The position numbers and the translations under genes were made by a program. A DNA stretch of 26,566 bases from JAHCIE01 sp034431435 (GTDB lineage: Bacteria > Chloroflexota > Anaerolineae > Epilineales > JAHCIE01), in NCBI GenBank assembly GCA_034431435.1, contig DAOUDG010000067.1, positions 1-26,566 on the forward strand. The letters run 5' to 3'. Under the pieces are notes generated by a model. It saw only the letters and a program-made list of their open reading frames with translations. It had not been told where the DNA came from and made no database searches. Positions 7,543 to 14,971 of the stretch are shown piece after piece; position 1 is the stretch's first letter; each line of letters opens with the position of its first letter.

Positions 7543-9840
7543 ATGACCACCACCTCCGCTCCTGCCACGCGCCTGTGGCGTATCGCGCTCCTGGTCCTCC
7601 TCGGCCTGCTCGTCGTCGCCATCCTGGGCATGGCCGCCTTGACAGCCTCCGCCGAACGCGCCGCCCCCACCACCGCCACCCTTGCGCCGGCCGGCGCGAC
7701 TGAGCTTGTCATCCAGGGTGGCCTGAAGCGCCCGTTTCCCGCGCTGGTGATGCGTCCCGACAACCCGACCACCCCGCAGCGTGTTGCCCTGGGGCGGCTA
7801 CTGTACTTCGATCCGGTCCTATCCGGCGCCAACGACGTGGCGTGCGCGACCTGCCACCATCCTGACCTGGGCTTCACCGATGGCCGCGCCTTCGCCATGG
7901 GCCGTGATGGCGATGGGGTCGGCCCGGCCCGCGCCGGCGGCGCGACCACGGATCGCGGCGCACCGACGGTATGGAACGCGGTCTACAACCACCGCCAGTT
8001 CTGGGATGGCCGCGCCGCCGATCTGGAAGAGCAGGCGCAAAGCCCCATCACGGCGGCGAACGAGATGAATGCCAGCCCCGCGCAGGTGGAGGCCCGGCTC
8101 AGGGCCATCCCCGAGTACGTGACCTTGTTCGACACGGCCTTTGGCGGCCAGGGCGGCAGCAGCGTCACCTTCGACAATGTAACGAAGGCGATTGCCGCCT
8201 TCGAGCGCACCCTGGTCAGCGACAACTCCGCCTTTGACCGCTACGCGGCAGGCGACCACACCGCCCTGACGGCCGAGCAGAAGCGCGGCCTGAACCTGTT
8301 CCGCTCCACCCGAACGCGCTGTTTCGAGTGCCACGGCTTCCCAACCTTTGCCAACCCGGACTTCAAGGTCATCGGCGTGCCCGAAGCGCCCAACCAGCCG
8401 GTCGATATCGGCCGCGCCAGAATCGACGGCGGCCCGGCCTACGACCACGCCTTCAAGGTCCCGACACTGCGCAACGTCGCGCTCACCGCGCCGTACATGC
8501 ACAATGGCGCGTTCAACACGCTGAGCGAGGTGGTTGACTTCTACGCGCACGGCGGCGGCAAGGGTGTCGGCATGGACTTACCCAACCTGGACGACAAGAT
8601 TCGCCCCTTCAGCCTGACCGATCAGGAGAAGTCCGACCTGATCGCCTTCCTGCACGCCCTGACGGACGAGAGTCGCCTGCCCGAGATACCCGCGAATGTG
8701 CCGTCGGGCCGGCCGGTCGTGCCGCGCCTGCCGCGCCCGCCCGCTGCCCCGGTGGCGGCCACCCCTGTCGCCGCCGCAGCAGCGCCCCAGGCCCCCCGCA
8801 CCCTGCGAGTCCCACCGGGCGGCGACATCCAGGCCGTGATAGATCAGGCAGCGCCCGGTGATACCATCGTCATCCCGCCCGGTGTCTACCACCAGACGGT
8901 CGCCGTGGATATGGACAACATCACGGTACGAGGGGAGACAGTCGAGGGGCTGCGGCCTGTCCTCGACGGTGAGGGTCAGCTGGCGGATGGTATTCTGGCC
9001 TCGGGTAACCAGTTTACCGTCGAAGGCCTGGACATCCGCAACTATACCGGCAATGGTGTCGTCGTCCACGGGGCGATGAACGCTACCCTGCGCGATCTCA
9101 ACGTGGACGACACCGGCCTGTACGGTGTCTACCCGGTCGAGGTGGATGGGGTGCTGGTAGAAAAAGTCAAAGTCACCGGCGTGCGCGACGCGGGCATCTA
9201 CGTCGGCCAGTCGCGTAACATCATCGTCCAGGACAACGAGGCGACGCGCAACGTAACGGGCATCGAGATCGAAAACTCGGTCAATGCCCTGGTGCGCAAC
9301 AACTTCGTCCACGACAACGCGGGCGGCATACTGGTCTTCCTGCTGCCCAATAATCCGTCGAAGTTCGGCCACCACACACGCCTGATTGGCAACCGCGTCA
9401 TCGCCAACAACCACGTCAACTTTGCCGACCCGGCCGCCATCGTGAGCAAGGTTCCATCCGGAACAGGCATCCTCATCATGGCTGCCGACCACACGGAAGT
9501 GACGGCGAACGAGATTCGCAATAACGACTCGACCGGCATCGGCGTTATCAGCCTCGACATGGTGCTGCCGCCCAGCAAGACCTTCGATGTGGACCCTACA
9601 CCAGAGTACAACACCATCTACGGCAACCGCATGAGCGCCAACGGCCGCCACCCCGCATCGAGTGTCGCCGAGGCGGGGCTGCCGGGCGCGGACTTGCTCT
9701 GGGATGGCAGCGGCTGGAGCAACACCTGGGACCAGCCGGGGGCCAGGTCATTCCCGCCAGCCCTGCCGGGGCCAGCCTGGCCCGACTGGGCGCGCAAGAC
9801 GTGGTGGCAACTCATCGACATGGCAAAGTCACGACTTTAG
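7543..9840 (+). CDS. membrane-anchored di-heme cytochrome c peroxidase (MauG/CcpA family) fused to a parallel beta-helix
   Basis: The 765-aa protein probably acts outside the cytoplasmic membrane. Residues 9-37 form a signal anchor. Residues 65-385 are a MauG/CcpA-type domain with two c-heme sites, CATCH (101-105) and CFECH (260-264). It also has the family motifs RGAPTVWNAVYNHRQFWDGR and APYMHNGAFNTLSEVVDFY. A Pro/Ala linker (about 387-420) joins a right-handed parallel beta-helix (about 421-700) beginning GGDIQAVIDQAAPGDTIVIP, with repeated NxV/NxI rungs. Di-heme c-type cytochromes and such beta-helix proteins are known as neighbouring genes elsewhere; here they are one chain. ATG 7543 was chosen because AGGGG (7534-7538) and the extended -10 promoter lie just upstream; the longer open frame from 7324 overlaps the carrier gene. 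The substrate of either half is unknown. Confidence 0.88.
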   Translation: MTTTSAPATRLWRIALLVLLGLLVVAILGMAALTASAERAAPTTATLAPAGATELVIQGGLKRPFPALVMRPDNPTTPQRVALGRLLYFDPVLSGANDVACATCHHPDLGFTDGRAFAMGRDGDGVGPARAGGATTDRGAPTVWNAVYNHRQFWDGRAADLEEQAQSPITAANEMNASPAQVEARLRAIPEYVTLFDTAFGGQGGSSVTFDNVTKAIAAFERTLVSDNSAFDRYAAGDHTALTAEQKRGLNLFRSTRTRCFECHGFPTFANPDFKVIGVPEAPNQPVDIGRARIDGGPAYDHAFKVPTLRNVALTAPYMHNGAFNTLSEVVDFYAHGGGKGVGMDLPNLDDKIRPFSLTDQEKSDLIAFLHALTDESRLPEIPANVPSGRPVVPRLPRPPAAPVAATPVAAAAAPQAPRTLRVPPGGDIQAVIDQAAPGDTIVIPPGVYHQTVAVDMDNITVRGETVEGLRPVLDGEGQLADGILASGNQFTVEGLDIRNYTGNGVVVHGAMNATLRDLNVDDTGLYGVYPVEVDGVLVEKVKVTGVRDAGIYVGQSRNIIVQDNEATRNVTGIEIENSVNALVRNNFVHDNAGGILVFLLPNNPSKFGHHTRLIGNRVIANNHVNFADPAAIVSKVPSGTGILIMAADHTEVTANEIRNNDSTGIGVISLDMVLPPSKTFDVDPTPEYNTIYGNRMSANGRHPASSVAEAGLPGADLLWDGSGWSNTWDQPGARSFPPALPGPAWPDWARKTWWQLIDMAKSRL

Positions 9841-9854
9841 AAAGTGAGAAGACC

Positions 9855-9886
9855 CATCAGACCTGTGAGGTCTCACAGGTCTGATG
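9855..9886. repeat. perfect 15-bp inverted repeat overlapping a start codon
   Basis: CATCAGACCTGTGAG (9855-9869), centre GT, then its exact reverse complement (9872-9886). The right arm ends on the first possible ATG (9884) of the MFS gene. No U-tract follows on either strand, so it is not a standard terminator. It may be a dispersed palindromic element or an RNA structure controlling the start. Confidence 0.85.
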
Positions 9887-11185
9887 ACCGGTATGCACGC
9901 CTCGACTACAGTCACCGCTGCGAAGGAAATCGGCCGCACGCGCCTCGACCGCTCCCTGATCTCGGTTCTCGTAGCCGTGCTCGTGCTACGGATGGCCTCC
10001 GGCGCGATGGGCCTGATGGTAGGGCTGTACCTCAAGAGCCTGGGCGTCACGGCAACCGTTGTCGGCATCTTCGGCGCGGCGTTCTACATCACGGAACTGG
10101 TTGCTTCGCCCTTGTTCGGCGCGTGGACCGACCGCTATGGGCGCAAGCCCTTCATGCTACTCGGCCCCGTGTTCGGCGGCGTCGCCGTGCTGATTACAGC
10201 CGTCACGGCGAGCATTCCGCTCCTGCTGTTCACCCGCCTGTTGGAAGGGCTATCCACCGCCAGTTCCGTCCCCTCGACCCTCAGCTACATCTCCGACGCA
10301 TCGGACCACTCGCCCCGACTACGGGCGCGCGTCGTCTCGCTGTTCGAGATCGTGACCATCGGCGGGCTGGCGCTGGGCGGGATCGTCGGCGGCCTCTTGT
10401 GGGACCACTTCGGCCGGGCAGGCTTCGCCCTGGACGCCCTGGTGTACGGCGTCAGCCTGCTCATCTTCCTGTGGGGGGTGGCGGCGGTCAAGGAGGCGGC
10501 TCACCACGACGGCTACCACAGCCGCCTGAGTGATTACGTTGGCCTCTTCCGCGACCCCCACCTGCTGAGTTTCGCCCCCGCCTGGCTGGCCGTGAATGCC
10601 ATCCTGGGCGTGTGGCTCAACCTCCTGCCGTTCCTCATGAGCGGCGCGGACACCGGCTCCGACCAGAATCTGATGGGGGGCTTCTCCGGGCGTGCGATCG
10701 GCGGTATCCTGGCCGCCCTCATCCTTGCCTTTGCCGGCGGCATCCTCATCTGGGGCTTCAAGTTCGGCCACGTGCCGCGCGTCACGGCCATGCTGTGGGC
10801 GAGCGGGGGCCTGTTCCTGACGGCGGCCGCCGCGTGGGTCGTGAACAATGGGCCTGACCTGGGTAGCCCGTGGGTACTGCCCTCCGTCGCCGCGCTGCTC
10901 GCCGGCCTCTTCCTGCAAAGTGGCTTCACACCCGCTGCGTTGGGCTATCTGGCCGACATCTCGGCGCGTTTCCCCAAGGAGCGCGGCGCAATCATGGGCC
11001 TGTACTCAGTGCTGCTGGCGTTAGGGCAATCCATCGGCGCGGCGGCCGGCGGCCGCTTCGCCGATTGGGGCGGCGTCAACGGCATCATCATCCTCAGCCT
11101 CATCCTGGGCGTCATCGCCACGGGCTGCGTGCTTATCCTGCGTCGGCTGCCGGAGGAGTTGCAGACTGTGGAGCGCGCGGTGTAG
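9884..11185 (+). CDS. MFS transporter
   Basis: The 433-aa protein has about 12 hydrophobic segments, with the classical MFS motif A between TM2 and TM3 (GAWTDRYGRKP, about residues 79-89). A second motif-A-like stretch lies in the C-terminal half, and a longer cytoplasmic loop around residues 205-225. It is probably a drug or metabolite exporter or sugar permease; the substrate cannot be read from the sequence. Two starts are possible, ATG 9884 (inside the palindrome) and ATG 9893. Neither has a clear Shine-Dalgarno, so expression may depend on the hairpin or on translation from the gene ending at 9840. It converges with the gene on the other strand that ends at 11236, leaving a 50-bp gap. 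Confidence 0.85.
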   Translation: MTGMHASTTVTAAKEIGRTRLDRSLISVLVAVLVLRMASGAMGLMVGLYLKSLGVTATVVGIFGAAFYITELVASPLFGAWTDRYGRKPFMLLGPVFGGVAVLITAVTASIPLLLFTRLLEGLSTASSVPSTLSYISDASDHSPRLRARVVSLFEIVTIGGLALGGIVGGLLWDHFGRAGFALDALVYGVSLLIFLWGVAAVKEAAHHDGYHSRLSDYVGLFRDPHLLSFAPAWLAVNAILGVWLNLLPFLMSGADTGSDQNLMGGFSGRAIGGILAALILAFAGGILIWGFKFGHVPRVTAMLWASGGLFLTAAAAWVVNNGPDLGSPWVLPSVAALLAGLFLQSGFTPAALGYLADISARFPKERGAIMGLYSVLLALGQSIGAAAGGRFADWGGVNGIIILSLILGVIATGCVLILRRLPEELQTVERAV

Positions 11186-11188
11186 GGC

Positions 11189-11235
11189 GGGCAGCGGAAA
11201 GCGTGCTCGCGGAGCCAGACCTCGCCGAGCTGCCC
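11189..11235. terminator. possible bidirectional stem in the convergent gap
   Basis: Between two convergent genes GGGCAGC (11189-11195) and GCTGCCC (11229-11235) are exact reverse complements separated by 33 nt. The loop is long and there is no U-run, so this is only a weak candidate for a two-way terminator. Confidence 0.25.
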
Positions 11236-11964
11236 CTACGGGCTGACGCCAGGCGGGGGAGCGCCAACGCGCTGGAAAAGGGCATCGTTGATGGCTTTCT
11301 CGCGCGTCTCGATGGTCTGAAGGAAGCGTTCGGGGTCTTTCATGGTCTCCCACGCGCCAAAGCCGCGCTCCAGGAAATCTTGCAGGTCAGCCCAGCCGAG
11401 GCGATAGGCTGGCCCGCGGGCGGCGCGTAGTGTCGCGCCGACTAGGGGGATATGGGTCAGCCGACTCAGGTCGTGCCCCACCCTCAGCACCAGGTCAATC
11501 TGACGGACACGCTGCTCGTAGTCGCCCATACGGTAGGCAGCGGCGTACTGCTTGGGCGTGACGTTGTCGGTCGCACCCATGCCGGCGAGATTCGCAACCA
11601 TCTCCTTTTCGAGGTGGTTCGTCAGGTCGTTGAGATCGACAGTGTAGGTCAGGACGCGAGTGGCTTGTGGTGGCAGAATCCTGCTCAGGAAGTCGTGCAT
11701 CGACAGCAGGTCGGCGTCCCGTTTAGAGAAGTCCTTCGGCGCGTAGATGTCGTTGAGAAAGAACACGGTCGCCGGGCCATACTCTGGGCTGACGACAAGA
11801 TCCGCGTGGGTGCGCCGCAACCGCGTTGACTGGTACTCGCGCAGGGCGCGTTCCAGCGGCGGCAGTTCAGCAGCAGCCAGCTGTCGCCGCTGCATGCCGC
11901 CACGCCCCAGGCCGAACAGGGCGCGCACCGCATCCGTGGGCCGAAATTTCGTCTCGTCGCTCAT
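11236..11964 (-). CDS. uncharacterised protein, FFLEELY-motif-like family
   Basis: A 242-aa soluble protein with no signal peptide or membrane segment. The most distinctive stretch is FFLNDIYAPKDFSKRDADLL (about residues 66-85), which resembles the signature of the so-called FFLEELY-motif proteins, whose function is unknown. The rest is mostly predicted helix, with charged segments around an YAAAYRMGDYEQRVRQIDLV stretch. ATG 11964 is preferred over the upstream extension to 12069 because a -10 hexamer lies six bases before it and the extension overlaps the next minus-strand gene. There is no Shine-Dalgarno; a leaderless transcript is likely. It lies 46 bp downstream of the membrane-protein gene on the same strand. 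Confidence 0.65.
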   Translation of the reverse strand: MSDETKFRPTDAVRALFGLGRGGMQRRQLAAAELPPLERALREYQSTRLRRTHADLVVSPEYGPATVFFLNDIYAPKDFSKRDADLLSMHDFLSRILPPQATRVLTYTVDLNDLTNHLEKEMVANLAGMGATDNVTPKQYAAAYRMGDYEQRVRQIDLVLRVGHDLSRLTHIPLVGATLRAARGPAYRLGWADLQDFLERGFGAWETMKDPERFLQTIETREKAINDALFQRVGAPPPGVSP

Positions 11965-11970
11965 AGCAAG

Positions 11971-11999
11971 AGTATAGTCGCTACGCCAGTTTGCCCTAA
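11971..11999 (-). promoter_or_regulatory. promoter giving a probable leaderless mRNA
   Basis: On the minus strand TTAGGG (11994-11999), a 17-bp spacer and TATACT (11971-11976). Six bases separate the -10 from the ATG, so the expected start is the A of the start codon itself or one base before it. The -35 is weak; the -10 is good. Confidence 0.45.
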
Positions 12000-12010
12000 C
12001 AGGTGTACAC

Positions 12011-12742
12011 TTAGGCCAAAGCTGGCCCAGGCGTCGCCACGGCGCGCCGGGTACGGGCGAGGTGGACAAGGGTCGCGGCCAGCCAGCCTAGCCCGTTTGA
12101 CGCCACGTCCTTAGCTGTATCCTCGGCGTCCCACATCATGTTGATTCTGGACTCGTCGCCGCCTGTGGCCCGCAGTTCCGCCTGGTGAATGCTGTACTCA
12201 CTGTACTCGTAGAAAGCCGTCAGCCCCGCCAGGATGAGCGCGGCCAGGCCCACACGCTGACGGTATCCGGCCTCCACAAGGGGGGCAATGGCCGCCTCAC
12301 TCGGCGTGTGCGTATGCAGCGCGGTCAGCCCGTCATACACGAGCATCGTCAGCGCCGCCGCCGTCAGGCTGTGGGGAATGCTGTCCAGGCCAAAGCCCAG
12401 GCAGCGCACCTCGCCCAGCTCGCCGCGATAGATATTGAAGTCAGGATGAGAGACAACGTAGGCCAGGGTGATGGGGGCCATGGTACGCGCCCACCCTCGC
12501 GGCTCGCTCGTCACCTCTTGCGCGGCGGCGCGCAGCGCCGTCAGCGACACGGAGCCAGGCGCCAGACGGCCCAGCGCGGCATCCGCCGCATCAACGATTT
12601 CGGGCAGCGCCAGACCCAGTGTGTTTCCCAGCGTGTGGGGAACCCACGTCGTCGGCAGCCCGTAGGCGACACGGTTGGCATTGGCCGTGTTGAGCAGCAG
12701 GCCCCAGAGGCCCAGACGCCGCCATTGGTCGCGAGTCAGCAC
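12011..12742 (-). CDS. uncharacterised membrane protein
   Basis: A 243-aa protein with three to five hydrophobic segments: near residues 9-25, 92-106, 128-146, 168-188 and 222-236. Conserved-looking polar patches are FGLDSIPHSLTAAALTMLVYD, then EYSEYSIHQ and MMWDAEDTAKDVASNGLGW. Acidic residues and His at the membrane face, and a WD..D...N end motif, are loosely reminiscent of the YjdF/DUF2238 family, but I cannot assign it. It starts with GTG 12742, preceded by AAGGAGG (12747-12753), 4 nt away. It is divergent from the EEP gene with only 27 bp between start codons. Its transcript probably continues towards the gene ending at 11236, which also has its own promoter. Confidence 0.7.
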   Translation of the reverse strand: MLTRDQWRRLGLWGLLLNTANANRVAYGLPTTWVPHTLGNTLGLALPEIVDAADAALGRLAPGSVSLTALRAAAQEVTSEPRGWARTMAPITLAYVVSHPDFNIYRGELGEVRCLGFGLDSIPHSLTAAALTMLVYDGLTALHTHTPSEAAIAPLVEAGYRQRVGLAALILAGLTAFYEYSEYSIHQAELRATGGDESRINMMWDAEDTAKDVASNGLGWLAATLVHLARTRRAVATPGPALA

Positions 12743-12769
12743 CGTGCCTCCTTACAGGAGTATCAGATC

Positions 12770-13633
12770 ATGACAGAGTTATCAGGCCAGGCAGCAGCGG
12801 CTCAGCCCTCCGTCGAGAGCGATCCCTCAGTTGTCCACCAGACGTTCCGTGCGCTGACCATGAACACCTTCGGTGTCCCAACCCATCACACGAATGCGCG
12901 CATGCGTACCCTGGCGCGCGACCTGAACGCCGCCGACCTGGACGCAGTTTGCTTCCAGGAAGTGCAGCTCAGCTACTACAATCGCCTGCTCCGGCGCGAG
13001 TTCCATGGCCTGCCCCACGCCGCCTTTGAGCCACACATCTACGCCCCTAAGGGTGGTCTGCTCACCCTGTCGCGCCACCCGCTGCGCACCTTCACCTTCG
13101 AGCCGTTCCGCACCCGCCGCCTGCGCCTTGGGCCGGCGCTGGCGGACTGGGCACTGTACAAGGGCGCGTTGGTCACTCACATCGAAGAGCAGGCGACGCC
13201 GATTATTATCGTGAATACACACCTCAACGCCAACTACGACGGCAACTGGTCGCCGGCGAACCGTTACGCCGCTATCGAGCACCGCCAGGCCCAGCAACTG
13301 GCCGACATCGTCCAGGGTCTTGACCCAAGCGCCCTGGTCTTCGTCGTCGGCGACTTCAACTTCCCACGGGGCTGTTGGATTTACGAGGACTTCGTTCAGG
13401 CCGCCGGCGTGATCGATCCCCTGGCGGCTCGCCAGGAACCCACATTCCGCCCGTCACGGCTGATCCCCGCGCATTTCGCCCTACCCATCGACTTTGCCTT
13501 CGTGCGCCCGCCCCACCAGCAGACGGTGAGCGTCCAGGCTCAGGTGTTGTTCGATGAGCGCGTTGAGATGGTCAACGGCAAGAAGCGCCATCTGTCGGAC
13601 CATCATGCCGTGCGCGTCGATGTGCAGTGGTAG
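12770..13633 (+). CDS. endonuclease/exonuclease/phosphatase (EEP) family hydrolase
   Basis: Mg-dependent phosphohydrolase fold of the DNase I/sphingomyelinase/inositol-phosphatase superfamily. The 287-aa protein shows the expected order of catalytic elements: metal ligand E64 in CFQEVQ, H151 in NTHLN, D195 and N197 in GDFN, and the terminal D277-H278 in LSDHH. No signal peptide is seen, so it probably acts in the cytoplasm. The substrate (phospholipid, nucleic acid or phosphorylated small molecule) cannot be told. ATG 12770 was chosen because AGGAG (12756-12760) lies 9 nt upstream; the much longer open frame upstream runs antisense through the membrane-protein gene. Confidence 0.85.
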   Translation: MTELSGQAAAAQPSVESDPSVVHQTFRALTMNTFGVPTHHTNARMRTLARDLNAADLDAVCFQEVQLSYYNRLLRREFHGLPHAAFEPHIYAPKGGLLTLSRHPLRTFTFEPFRTRRLRLGPALADWALYKGALVTHIEEQATPIIIVNTHLNANYDGNWSPANRYAAIEHRQAQQLADIVQGLDPSALVFVVGDFNFPRGCWIYEDFVQAAGVIDPLAARQEPTFRPSRLIPAHFALPIDFAFVRPPHQQTVSVQAQVLFDERVEMVNGKKRHLSDHHAVRVDVQW

Positions 13634-13644
13634 CGCCCATGCCT

Positions 13645-13673
13645 TTGACGTTTGTCGAGCCTTGTGGTAAACT
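13645..13673 (+). promoter_or_regulatory. promoter of the glgC-like gene
   Basis: TTGACG (13645-13650), a 17-bp spacer and TAAACT (13668-13673), with TGG just before the -10 (extended -10). The start would be near 13680. The leader contains a small hairpin (GCCCC 13687-13691 / GGGGC 13697-13701) followed by GGAGG (13713-13717), 6 nt before the ATG. Confidence 0.7.
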
Positions 13674-13723
13674 CAGCGTAACTCTGGCCCCAGCGAGGGG
13701 CAGACGCGCTCTGGAGGAAACCC

Positions 13724-14938
13724 ATGCCTAGCGTGCAGGCCATCGTCCTGGCGGGCGGCCCCGCCACCCGTCTCGGCATCCTCTCGGATCACCGCACCGA
13801 AGCCGCCGTGCCCTTTGCGGGCAAGTACCGCCTCATCGACTTTACCCTGTCAAATCTCGTCAACTCTGGCATTTTCGATGTGGCCGTGCTGACCCAGTAT
13901 CGCCCCCACTCCCTCAACGAGCACATCGGCATCGGTCGCCCCTGGGACCTGGACCGCCAGAGCGGCGGCATCCAGCTCCTGCAACCGTACCTGGGGCGGG
14001 ACGCCAAAGAGTGGCATCGTGGCCCTGCCGACGCCGTCTATCACAACTGGCGTTTCTTCGACCCCAAGGCCGACTTCTACCTGATCCTCATGGGCGATCA
14101 CGTCTACAAGATGGACTATGGGGACATGATTCGCGAGCACCAGGAGAAACGCGCTGACGTGACCCTGGCTGTGACCAATGTGCCGGCCGCCGAGGCGAGC
14201 CGCTACGGCATCGTCAGCGTCGGGCGCGACAACCGCGTCACCCAGTTCTGGGAAAAACCGAGCGAGTCGCGAGGGACGGTCGCCTCGATGGGCGTCTACC
14301 TCTTCAATCGCGACACCCTATGGCAGATTCTCCAGGGCAAAGATGGGCAGCGCCCCTATAGTTTCGGCGCGGACGTCTTCCCTGGTCTGGTCGAGGAAGC
14401 CAACGTCTACGCTCACCCCTTCCTGGGCTACTTCGTCGATGTAGGGACCCTGGAGGCGTACTGGGGCGTGCAGATGGCCTTCCTCGGCAGCAGTCCGCCG
14501 CTGGACCTATATGACCCCGAGTGGGTGATTCACACGCGTAGTGAGGAGCGCCCGCCGGTCAAGTCCGAGCCAGGCGCGCGTATTCATCACAGCCTGGTCG
14601 CCAATGGCTGCCAGATCAGCGGCGAGGTTGAGTACTCGATCCTGTCGCCAGGGGTAGTCGTCGAGCCGGGCGCGGTGGTTCGTCACTCCATCATCCTGAC
14701 CGACACCTACATCGGGGCAGGCGCGATTGTTGAGTATGCCGTCATCGACAAGCAAGTCAACATCGGCGCCGGCGCGCAGATCGGTGAGAGCCGCCTCAAC
14801 GATGCGCGCGTGGCCGCCAACCAGGACCCCATTCTCGTCGTCGTCGGCAAACGGGCCAGTATCGCCACCAACCAGACCCTCGCGCCAGGCGCTACGGTTG
14901 CGCCGGACGCGGCCGTGACGCCCGGTCCCTTCGCGTAA
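13724..14938 (+). CDS. glgC: glucose-1-phosphate adenylyltransferase-like nucleotidyltransferase
   Basis: The family makes ADP-glucose for glycogen from ATP and glucose-1-phosphate. The 404-aa protein has the N-terminal nucleotidyltransferase fold (VLAGGPATRL, residues 8-17; GDHVYKMDY with the catalytic Asp; WEKP; SMGVYLF), then a C-terminal left-handed beta-helix with hexapeptide-type repeats. Two canonical places differ: the nucleotide loop GGxGTR is GGPATR (A14), and RAKPAV is RTEAAV. In the latter, E26 replaces the Lys that binds fructose-1,6-bisphosphate in E. coli GlgC (K39). The product may therefore be unresponsive to that effector, or use another nucleotide or sugar. No glgA or glgB is visible nearby. 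The Shine-Dalgarno is GGAGG at 13713-13717. Confidence 0.82.
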   Translation: MPSVQAIVLAGGPATRLGILSDHRTEAAVPFAGKYRLIDFTLSNLVNSGIFDVAVLTQYRPHSLNEHIGIGRPWDLDRQSGGIQLLQPYLGRDAKEWHRGPADAVYHNWRFFDPKADFYLILMGDHVYKMDYGDMIREHQEKRADVTLAVTNVPAAEASRYGIVSVGRDNRVTQFWEKPSESRGTVASMGVYLFNRDTLWQILQGKDGQRPYSFGADVFPGLVEEANVYAHPFLGYFVDVGTLEAYWGVQMAFLGSSPPLDLYDPEWVIHTRSEERPPVKSEPGARIHHSLVANGCQISGEVEYSILSPGVVVEPGAVVRHSIILTDTYIGAGAIVEYAVIDKQVNIGAGAQIGESRLNDARVAANQDPILVVVGKRASIATNQTLAPGATVAPDAAVTPGPFA

Positions 14939-14971
14939 GCGCGCCTACCCGCCCCGTCCTACGAGGCCTCG

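Noticed and set aside
12185..12769. A long 5' extension of the EEP hydrolase reading frame.
   Set aside because: It runs antisense through the membrane-protein gene, is Arg/Gln-rich with no fold, and AGGAG at 12756 marks the real start at 12770.
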